DNA of 64,000 bases from positions 7,440,001-7,504,000 of the forward strand of contig NZ_JACHND010000001.1 in NCBI RefSeq assembly GCF_014205275.1, given 5' to 3'. The stretch is from Sphaerisporangium siamense. GTDB taxonomy: Bacteria > Actinomycetota > Actinomycetes > Streptosporangiales > Streptosporangiaceae. The notes under the pieces are model-generated. The model saw only the letters and a program-made list of their open reading frames with translations. It was not told the origin of the DNA and made no database searches. The stretch's first letter is position 1, and each line of letters starts with the position of its first letter. Below are positions 58,072 through 64,000 of the stretch, piece by piece. The translations under genes and the position numbers were made by a program.

Positions 58072-58296
58072 GGGCGGCCCTTGCGGCCTGCTCGCCTCCC
58101 GGTCTGGATGTGCTGCTGTCTGCGGGTTCGAAGTGGATGCCTGGTCGCGCTCGCCCGGATGACCGAGATGTCCGTCGATGACGCCCTTCGGTGACGTCTC
58201 GCACCCGGCCCGGCCGCGCCGCTGACCAAGGCCCATCGTATCCGGGACGCGCCCTTCCCGCAGGCCAGGTGCGCGCCCCTCGGAGCCCCGGGAGGA

Positions 58297-58641
58297 TCAG
58301 CCGGGAGGCCAGTGCATCGTCCGGCCGCCCAGCACGTGTCCGTGCACGTGGAACACCGTCTGACCCGCGGCGGGGCCGGTGTTGAACACGAAGCGGTAGC
58401 CGTCCTCGGCCACGCCTTCCTGGACGGCGATCGCGTGGGCGGCCGTCAGGACCTCGTCGGCGAGGCCGTCGTCGGCCGCCGCGAGCGCCGCGGCGTTCTC
58501 GTAGTGGCCCTTGGGGATGACCAGCACGTGCGTGGGCGCCTGCGGGTTGACGTCCCGGAAGGCGACCGTGCGCGCGGTCTCGTGGACGATCGTGGCGGGG
58601 ACGTCCCCGCTGACGATCTTGCAGAACAGGCAGTCTGTCAC
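58297..58641 (-). CDS. HIT family nucleotide-binding protein
   Basis: A 114-residue histidine-triad protein (HINT type), a purine nucleoside phosphoramidase. The catalytic motif is TVFHVHGHVLGG (H-x-H-x-H), with the N-terminal zinc-type CLFCKI segment and ALVIPK-like VLVIPKGHYEN. GTG 58641 is the start; a good ribosome site is not visible. It lies 225 bp upstream of phoH on the same strand, a gap without recognised features. Confidence 0.95.
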   Translation of the reverse strand: MTDCLFCKIVSGDVPATIVHETARTVAFRDVNPQAPTHVLVIPKGHYENAAALAAADDGLADEVLTAAHAIAVQEGVAEDGYRFVFNTGPAAGQTVFHVHGHVLGGRTMHWPPG

Positions 58642-58788
58642 GGCGGAATGGTAGTCACCTCCGTTGCCAATCGGTAATCCCGCGGTGGTCCCGCCGAAAG
58701 ATCCTCCCGGCTAGGGTTGATGTGCGACACTTCAGCGGCAGACAACGTTCAGTGTCGGCGAGGCCACCGTCGAGGACACAACTGGGTC

Positions 58789-59394
58789 ATGCCCCCTAAA
58801 GAACCGGCAGAGCGTAAACCCTCTGGGAAGGCCGCGCGTCCAACAGATGTGACCACCGAGACCCTCGTGGCCGAAAGGTCGATGGGGGCGGTGCCCGTCG
58901 GGTGGGACGCCGACACGGCCGTTACGGCGCTTTACAGCGCCCACTATCGGTCGCTCGTGCGTCTCGCCGTGCTGTTGGTACGCGACACCGCGACCGCGGA
59001 GGAAGTCGTCCAGGACGCCTTCGTCGCCCTCCACGGAGCGTGGCGCCGCCTGCGCGACCCCGACAAGGCACTCGCCTACCTGCGCCAATCGGTCGTGAAC
59101 CGATCCCGCTCCGTGCTGCGCCATCGCGCCGTCGTGGAGAAGTACGCTCCCAAGGGCCTGCCCGACGCGCCGAGCGCGGAGAACGGGGCCATCGGCGAGC
59201 TTGAGCGGTCGGCCGTCATCGAGGCGCTGCGCGGCCTGCCCACCAGACAGCGCGAAGCCTTGGTGCTGCGGTATTACGGCGACCTTTCGGAAGCGGAGAT
59301 CGCTGATGCCATGGGCATCAGCAAGGGTGCGGTGAAGAGCCACACAGCCCGCGGAATGGCCGCACTACGCACTGTACTGGAGCAATTGTCATGA
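58789..59394 (+). CDS. SigE-family ECF RNA polymerase sigma factor
   Basis: A 201-residue sigma factor. Region 2 (YSAHYRSLVRLAVLLVRDTATAEEVVQDAFVALHGAW) and region 4 (EALRGLPTRQREALVLRYYGDLSEAEIADAMGISKGAVKSHTARGMAAL) are complete, with a spacer typical of the SigE-like family. About 35 residues of Lys/Pro-rich N-terminus precede region 2. ATG 58789 (MPPKEPAERK) is the likeliest start; the frame extends to 58717. Its stop overlaps the next gene's ATG by 4 bp, so it is coupled to a membrane protein that may act as its anti-sigma factor or sensor. Confidence 0.92.
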   Translation: MPPKEPAERKPSGKAARPTDVTTETLVAERSMGAVPVGWDADTAVTALYSAHYRSLVRLAVLLVRDTATAEEVVQDAFVALHGAWRRLRDPDKALAYLRQSVVNRSRSVLRHRAVVEKYAPKGLPDAPSAENGAIGELERSAVIEALRGLPTRQREALVLRYYGDLSEAEIADAMGISKGAVKSHTARGMAALRTVLEQLS

Positions 59395-60128
59395 CCGAGG
59401 CCCCCGACGAGTCCGGCGAGATCTTGCGCCGTGTCTTGCGCGCGGAGGCGGAGTCTGTCGTCCCGTCCGCGGACGGACTGGAGATCATTCGCACCCGCAT
59501 CGAGCAGCGCGGCACGCGCGGCCTGCGAGGCGTCTTCTGGTGGCGTGCCGGCGCGTCGGCGCTGGGCGCGGTCCTGGTGGCCGCCACCGTGGTGATGCTC
59601 GTGCCCAACCTGCGCGAGCAGTTCACCCCCGACCAGCACCCCATCGTGCAGGTCGAGTTCACCACCGACCCGCCCGACGAGTCGAGCACGCGCAGGCCCT
59701 GGGTCGATCCCAACCGCCGGCCCGTGACCGGCACGCAGCCCGCGGTGCCGGGCGCGACGACCTCGGCGGCGCCGACTCCGACGATCAAGCCGACGCCGTC
59801 GCCCACGCCGGGCTCGGACTGCCCGACGGCGGTCCCGCCCCCGGCGGAGCCGGGCGCCCTGGAGTCGGTGGGGCCCTGCGCCTCGCCCTCGCCGACCGGT
59901 GGGTCTCCCGAGGAGACCACCCGGCCAGGGCCGTCGCGGAAGCCCACGCCGACTCCGACGCCGACCACGACCAAGGTGCCGCCGCCCACGCCGACGGCGA
60001 CCACGACCCCGGAGCCCTGCCACAGCTGCACGCCGACCCCGACGGCGAGCACGCCTCCCTCCGCCACCCCGCAGATGACGGCGGAAGGCTCCACGGGGAC
60101 GCTCACGTCGGAGACCCTGCAGAGCTGA
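59391..60128 (+). CDS. Membrane protein with Thr/Pro-rich external stalk, coupled to sigma factor
   Basis: A 245-residue single-pass protein. Residues 1-46 are cytoplasmic (MTEAPDESGEILRRVLRAEAESVVPSADGLEIIRTRIEQRG) and could bind the sigma factor, a membrane helix spans about 51-71, and the outer part is almost wholly Thr/Pro/Ser-rich (TPTPTPTTTKVPPPTPT) with four cysteines. It lacks the zinc-binding HxxxCxxC anti-sigma signature. The ATGA overlap with the sigma gene and topology suggest an anti-sigma or signal-linked partner; this is inferred. Confidence 0.75.
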   Translation: MTEAPDESGEILRRVLRAEAESVVPSADGLEIIRTRIEQRGTRGLRGVFWWRAGASALGAVLVAATVVMLVPNLREQFTPDQHPIVQVEFTTDPPDESSTRRPWVDPNRRPVTGTQPAVPGATTSAAPTPTIKPTPSPTPGSDCPTAVPPPAEPGALESVGPCASPSPTGGSPEETTRPGPSRKPTPTPTPTTTKVPPPTPTATTTPEPCHSCTPTPTASTPPSATPQMTAEGSTGTLTSETLQS

Positions 60129-60129
60129 C

Positions 60130-60198
60130 GCGAAAGGCCCGCAGGCGCGCTCCCATCGCCCCCAGGGGGCGTGGAGCGGCGCGTGCGGGCCCTTTCGC
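60130..60198. terminator. Long hairpin terminator between convergent genes
   Basis: GCGAAAGGCCCGC and GCGGGCCCTTTCGC form the base of a long interrupted stem that continues inward (GCGCGCTCC paired with GGAGCGGCGC). It lies between the stop at 60128 and the rsmE stop at 60220 and can serve both strands. Confidence 0.75.
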
Positions 60199-60219
60199 GC
60201 TTCGGTGGCGTCCTTGTGC

Positions 60220-60954
60220 CTACCAGCGGCCGGTGCGGGCGAGCAGCACCGCCGCCGCGGCCACGCCCGCCGTCGAGGTGCGCAGGACGGTGGGCCCGAG
60301 CAGCGCCGCGGTGGCCCCGGCCTCCTGGAACGCGGCGATCTCGTCGTCGGTGACGCCGCCCTCGGGCCCGACGACGATCACGATGTCGCCGCCGTCCTCC
60401 GCCGACGGCACCGGCAGCCGGGACAAGGGCTCGGCGGCCTCCTCGTGCAGCACCGCGGCGGCCGAGGCGTCCTCGATCAGCCGCGCGACCTCGGCGGTCG
60501 TGGCCTGCTCGGCGACCTCCGGCAGGTGGAAGCGCCTGGCCTGCTTGCCCGCCTCCCTGGCCGCCGACCTCCAGCGGGCCAGCGCCTTGCCCGCGCGCTC
60601 GCCCTTCCACTGCGTCACGCAGCGCGCCGCGGCCCACGGCACGATGACGTCCACCCCGGCCTCGGTCATCATCTCGACGGCCAGCTCGCCCCGGTCGCCC
60701 TTGGGCAGGCCCTGCACGACGACCAGGCGCGGCGCGGGCGCGGGGACCTCGTACCGGCCGAGCACCCGCAGCCGCAGCGCGTCCTTGCCGGCGGACTCCA
60801 CGGCGCACTCGGCGACCGCGCCCCTGCCGTCGGTGAGGTCGACGCGCTCCCCGGCGCGCAGCCTGCGGACGGTGGCGGCGTGCCGCCCCTCGGGGCCGGA
60901 CAGGAGGATCTCGTCGCCGGACAGGTCGCCGACGAGGAACACGGGGACGCTCAC
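60220..60954 (-). CDS. rsmE: 16S rRNA (uracil-1498-N3)-methyltransferase
   Basis: SPOUT-class methyltransferase that modifies U1498 of 16S rRNA. The 244-residue protein has the N-terminal PUA-like domain (LSGPEGRHAATVRRLRAGERVDLTDGRG) and the knotted C-terminal domain with VIVVGPEGGVTDDEIAAF and LGPTVLRTSTAG. GTG 60954 is preferred (AAGG seven bases upstream) to the upstream TTG 60960. It follows dnaJ on the same strand after 67 bp, the usual actinobacterial order hrcA-dnaJ-rsmE. Confidence 0.95.
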   Translation of the reverse strand: MSVPVFLVGDLSGDEILLSGPEGRHAATVRRLRAGERVDLTDGRGAVAECAVESAGKDALRLRVLGRYEVPAPAPRLVVVQGLPKGDRGELAVEMMTEAGVDVIVPWAAARCVTQWKGERAGKALARWRSAAREAGKQARRFHLPEVAEQATTAEVARLIEDASAAAVLHEEAAEPLSRLPVPSAEDGGDIVIVVGPEGGVTDDEIAAFQEAGATAALLGPTVLRTSTAGVAAAAVLLARTGRW

Positions 60955-61021
60955 CCGCAAACCTTAGCCGCGCTCCTGCGCCTCCCGGGCGCCACGGGGG
61001 CCCGGAAGGACCGGGCCCGCG

Positions 61022-62158
61022 TCAGCGGCCGTTGAAGGCGTCCCTGAGCCGGGAGAAGAAGCCCTGCTGCCCGGGCGCGAACTTGCCGGGCGGGCGTTCC
61101 TCGCCGCGCAGCTTGGCCAGCTCTTTGAGCAGTTCCTCCTGCGCGGGGTCGAGCCGGTGCGGGGTCTCGACGTTGACGTGGATCAGCAGGTCACCCCTGC
61201 CGGTCTCGTTGAGCCGCTGCACACCCCGGCTGTAGAGGGGGATGACCTGCCCGGACTGGGTGCCGGGGCGCACGTCGATCTCCTCGGCGCCGTCCAGGGT
61301 CTCCACCGTGAGGATGGTGCCAAGGGCGGCGGCGGTCATGGGGATCTGGACGGTGCAGTGCAGGTCGTCGCCGCGGCGCTCGAAGGTGGAGTGCGGACGC
61401 TCGACGATCTCCAGGAAGAGGTCGCCGGGGGGGCCACCGCCGGGGCCGACCTCGCCCTCGCCGGCGAGCTGGATGTGGGTGCCGTCCTCGACGCCGGCGG
61501 GGATGCGCACCTTGATGGTGCGGCGGGTGCGCACGCGGCCGTCGCCGGAGCACTCCTGGCAGGGGTGGGAGATGATCGAGCCGAAGCCGCCGCACTGCGG
61601 GCACGGCCGCGACGTCATCACCTGGCCGAGGAACGACCGGGTGACCTGCGAAACCTCGCCACGGCCGTGGCACATGTCGCAGGTGTCGGGGTGGGTGCCC
61701 GGCGCGGCGCCGGACCCCGAGCAGACCCCGCACAGCACGGCGGTGTCGACGACCAGCTCGCGCGTGGTGCCGAACGCGGACTCCGACAGGTCCAGCTCGA
61801 CGCGGATGGTCGCGTTGCGCCCGCGCCTGGCCCGGGACCGCGGCCCGCCGCGCGTGGCGCCGGCCCCGCCGAAGAAGGCGTCCATGATGTCGCTGAACGG
61901 GAAGCCCGCGCCGAAGCCCGCGGCGCCCGCGCCCGCTCCCCCGCCCATCGGGTCGGCGCCGAGATCGAACATCTGGCGCTTGTTCGGGTCCGACAGGACC
62001 TCGTACGCCTGGTTGATCTCCTTGAAACGCTCCTGCGTCTCGGGGTCGGGGTTGACGTCGGGGTGCAGCTCGCGGGCGAGCCGGCGGTACGCCTTCTTGA
62101 TCTCGTCCTGACTGGCGTCACGGCGGACCCCGAGGATGCCGTAATAGTCGCGGGCCAC
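61022..62158 (-). CDS. dnaJ: Molecular chaperone DnaJ
   Basis: A 378-residue Hsp40 co-chaperone that stimulates DnaK. The J domain has the HPD tripeptide (ARELHPDVNPDPE), then a Gly-rich linker (AGAGAAGFGAGFPF), the zinc domain with four CxxCxGxG-type repeats (CGVCSGSG, CDMCHGRG, CPQCGGFG, CQECSGDG) and the C-terminal substrate domain. GTG 62158 follows directly after the hrcA stop TAG, so the two are translationally coupled. It is the second DnaJ type (dnaJ2) of actinobacteria, co-regulated with hrcA by CIRCE. Confidence 0.96.
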   Translation of the reverse strand: MARDYYGILGVRRDASQDEIKKAYRRLARELHPDVNPDPETQERFKEINQAYEVLSDPNKRQMFDLGADPMGGGAGAGAAGFGAGFPFSDIMDAFFGGAGATRGGPRSRARRGRNATIRVELDLSESAFGTTRELVVDTAVLCGVCSGSGAAPGTHPDTCDMCHGRGEVSQVTRSFLGQVMTSRPCPQCGGFGSIISHPCQECSGDGRVRTRRTIKVRIPAGVEDGTHIQLAGEGEVGPGGGPPGDLFLEIVERPHSTFERRGDDLHCTVQIPMTAAALGTILTVETLDGAEEIDVRPGTQSGQVIPLYSRGVQRLNETGRGDLLIHVNVETPHRLDPAQEELLKELAKLRGEERPPGKFAPGQQGFFSRLRDAFNGR

Positions 62159-63169
62159 CTAGGACCCCGCCAGGATCTGGCCGACATAGCGCGCCACCGC
62201 GCGCACCGCTCCCATAGTCACCGGGTAGTCCATTCGCGTCGGGCCCAGCACTCCGAGCCGAGCCAGTTCGTTGTCGCCCGAACCGTATCCTGCGGCGACG
62301 ATCGAGGTGCCGTGAAGACCCGAGTACGGGTTCTCCGAACCGATGCGCACCATGAGCGCGGAATGTTCGTCCGCCTCGCCGAGCAGCCGCATGAGCACGA
62401 CCTGCTCTTCCAGGGCTTCGAGAACATCGCGCAGGCCGACGGTGAAGTCGCCCGCGAGGTTGGCCGCCCCGGCGAAGATGATCTTCTCCTCGTGGCGGTC
62501 GACCAGAGTCTCCAGCAACACCGACAGGATAGTGGCCGCCACCGGGCGCTCTTCCTCGGGAAGCCGCTCGGGCAGATCGGCGATCGTGTCGGGCACGCGG
62601 TTGAGCCCGCACCCGTCCAGCGAGGCGTTCAGCAGCGCCCGCAGATGCGCGATGCGATCGTCGCCCACCACCTCGGGAAGGTCGACGACACGCTGCTCCA
62701 CCCGGCCGGTGTTGGTGATCAGCACCAGCATGATGCGCCGCTCGGCGAGCGGCACCAGCTCGACATGGCGCACCGTCGAGCGGGTCAGCGAGGGGTACTG
62801 GACCACCGCGACCTGACGGGTGAGCTGGGCGAGCAGCCGGACCGTGCGCGTGACGACGTCGTCGAGATCGACGGCGCCGGCGAGGAACGTCTCGATCGCC
62901 CGGCGTTCCGCGGCCGACAGCGGCTTGATCTGGGACAGCCTGTCGACGAACAGCCGGTAACCCTTGTCGGTCGGCACGCGGCCCGCGCTGGTGTGCGGCT
63001 GCGTGATGTACCCCTGCTCCTCGAGCACGGCCATGTCGTTGCGGACGGTGGCCGGGGAGACGCCCAGATTGTGGCGCTCGGCCAACGCCTTGGACCCGAC
63101 CGGCTCGTTGGTGGACACGTAATCTTCGACAACGGCGCGCAGGACGGCCAGCTTACGGTCGTCGAGCAA
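62159..63169 (-). CDS. hrcA: Heat-inducible transcriptional repressor HrcA
   Basis: Winged-helix repressor of heat-shock genes that binds the CIRCE element. The 336-residue protein opens [64 protein letters not shown] in outline, the HrcA DNA-binding domain, followed by the GAF-like dimerisation part. TTG 63169 with AGGAGG eight bases upstream is the best start; a GTG overlapping that site is an alternative. A CIRCE copy lies 45 bp upstream, so the operon is autoregulated. Confidence 0.95.
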   Translation of the reverse strand: MLDDRKLAVLRAVVEDYVSTNEPVGSKALAERHNLGVSPATVRNDMAVLEEQGYITQPHTSAGRVPTDKGYRLFVDRLSQIKPLSAAERRAIETFLAGAVDLDDVVTRTVRLLAQLTRQVAVVQYPSLTRSTVRHVELVPLAERRIMLVLITNTGRVEQRVVDLPEVVGDDRIAHLRALLNASLDGCGLNRVPDTIADLPERLPEEERPVAATILSVLLETLVDRHEEKIIFAGAANLAGDFTVGLRDVLEALEEQVVLMRLLGEADEHSALMVRIGSENPYSGLHGTSIVAAGYGSGDNELARLGVLGPTRMDYPVTMGAVRAVARYVGQILAGS

Positions 63170-63214
63170 CGTGCTCACCTCCTGCCTCGCGATCGTGCCT
63201 GCGTGCACAGCTGG

Positions 63215-63241
63215 CTGGCACTCTGTGTTCCTGAGTGCCAA
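63215..63241. promoter_or_regulatory. CIRCE operator
   Basis: CTGGCACTC, nine bases, GAGTGCCAA: a 9-N9-9 inverted repeat matching the CIRCE consensus TTAGCACTC-N9-GAGTGCTAA at most positions. It lies upstream of hrcA and is the expected HrcA binding site for the hrcA-dnaJ operon. Confidence 0.93.
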
Positions 63242-63350
63242 GTGTACGGCCCCGGCCGCCGGCGTGCGATAAGACGATGGCACGACCTCACCCGGTCAGT
63301 GACAAGCCACTTGCTATCTGATGACAAGGCCCGTCGTCCACACTGGGATC

Positions 63351-64000
63351 ATGACCGAGAAAGAGCCAGGTCCGGGCGGCCCGGCACCCCGGATCCCCCA
63401 CCAGGGCCCCCCGGAACACCACGGCCGGCCCCCTGTTCCCCCGCCCGGCGGCCCCCGCCCGCACGGCGGTCCCCTCCCCGGCGGCCCCGCGTACGGCCCT
63501 CCCCCGGCGGGCGGCCCCACCGCCCCGCCCCCCGGCGGCCCGCCGCGGGGTCCCGTGCCGCCCCCGGGCGGCCCCGTCTCCGGACCACCGCCCGGCGGCC
63601 CGGCGTACGGCGTCCCGGGCGTCCCGCAGCCGGCGGCCCCGCTGCGTCCCCGCAGGCGGTGGATCCCGCTCGCCTGGCTCGTCTTCGCCCTCAGCGTCGT
63701 CGTGGGCGTCTGGGCGGGTTTCAGCGGCTTCGTGGGCGCCGTCGAGCAGATCGCCCCGACCCATGTCTTCCAGAGCGGCGGCAAGGTGTCCGCCCCCCTG
63801 AACCCGCTGGACCAGCCCGTCCTGTACGCCTCGGCGTCCGGGCCGACCAACGTGACCTGCCTCGCCCAGGACCTCACGGGGCAGCCCGTGAAGCTCACCC
63901 CGACGACCATCCGTCAGACGATCACGGCGAACGGGCGCACCTGGGAGGGCATGTTCGACATCACCGTGCCCGCGGCCGGCACCTACCAGATCAGCTGTGA
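63351..64000 (+). CDS. Pro/Gly-rich single-pass membrane protein (partial, runs off right edge)
   Basis: The frame opens at ATG 63351 (MTEKEPGPGGPAPRIPHQG) and continues to the window end (216 codons visible). Residues 1-100 are Pro/Gly-rich; a basic stretch (RPRRRW) precedes one membrane helix (about 104-130, WIPLAWLVFALSVVVGVWAG), then an external domain with a cysteine pair beginning. Function is unknown. It is divergent from hrcA; no ribosome site of quality is visible. Confidence 0.7.
   Translation, partial: MTEKEPGPGGPAPRIPHQGPPEHHGRPPVPPPGGPRPHGGPLPGGPAYGPPPAGGPTAPPPGGPPRGPVPPPGGPVSGPPPGGPAYGVPGVPQPAAPLRPRRRWIPLAWLVFALSVVVGVWAGFSGFVGAVEQIAPTHVFQSGGKVSAPLNPLDQPVLYASASGPTNVTCLAQDLTGQPVKLTPTTIRQTITANGRTWEGMFDITVPAAGTYQISC

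Overview
The window is high-GC actinobacterial DNA with many GTG starts, WXG100/ESX genes, a DUF574 methyltransferase, a DUF2630 protein and NarL-type two-component pairs. Gene content and order suggest the Streptosporangiales (Streptosporangiaceae or Thermomonosporaceae), but no rRNA is present to confirm this. No tRNA, rRNA, insertion sequence or CRISPR array was recognised.

Layout. (1) 1-3980: a drug-response-like cassette. A TetX-like FAD monooxygenase (cut by the left edge) diverges from a TetR regulator, with three phased operators between them. An MFS exporter (convergent with tetR) and a GlxA-type AraC regulator follow. (2) 4048-8384: a lower-GC patch with an FkbM methyltransferase and a translationally coupled STAND NTPase / phosphotransferase pair. 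(3) 8727-20476: core genes. These are leuA with a leucine-rich leader peptide and attenuator-like alternative stems, a DUF2630 protein, a lone cytochrome oxidase subunit I, two sensor kinase/response regulator pairs, a secreted alpha/beta hydrolase, era, a degenerate cytidine-deaminase-like protein and a lipoprotein. (4) 20719-54705: a 34-kb type VII secretion (ESX) locus with mycP, eccC, eccD, eccB, at least four WXG100-class proteins, two YbaB-like proteins, a WXG-transglycosylase fusion, a membrane pseudokinase, an SseB-domain protein and a 3560-residue giant protein followed by two paralogous immunity-like genes. No eccE was recognised. (5) 55188-63241: the housekeeping block corC-ybeY-phoH-HIT and rsmE-dnaJ-hrcA (with CIRCE), with an ECF sigma factor and its membrane partner inserted between HIT and rsmE. 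A partial proline-rich membrane protein runs off the right end.

How the genes work together. In Streptomyces the hrcA, dnaJ, rsmE, phoH, ybeY, corC, era and leuA genes lie close together. Here the ESX locus sits between corC and era, which looks like an insertion into that block. The ESX machinery would export the small WXG proteins and probably the giant protein. The giant protein begins with a CpnT-like WXG domain and carries one apparently intact zinc-metalloprotease domain (HEISH, residues 1013-1017) plus a second copy that has lost its metal ligands. The two paralogous genes directly after it, the first overlapping it by 4 bp, are the obvious candidates for immunity or chaperone factors. 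This giant protein and its partners are the strongest candidate for an undescribed system in the window.
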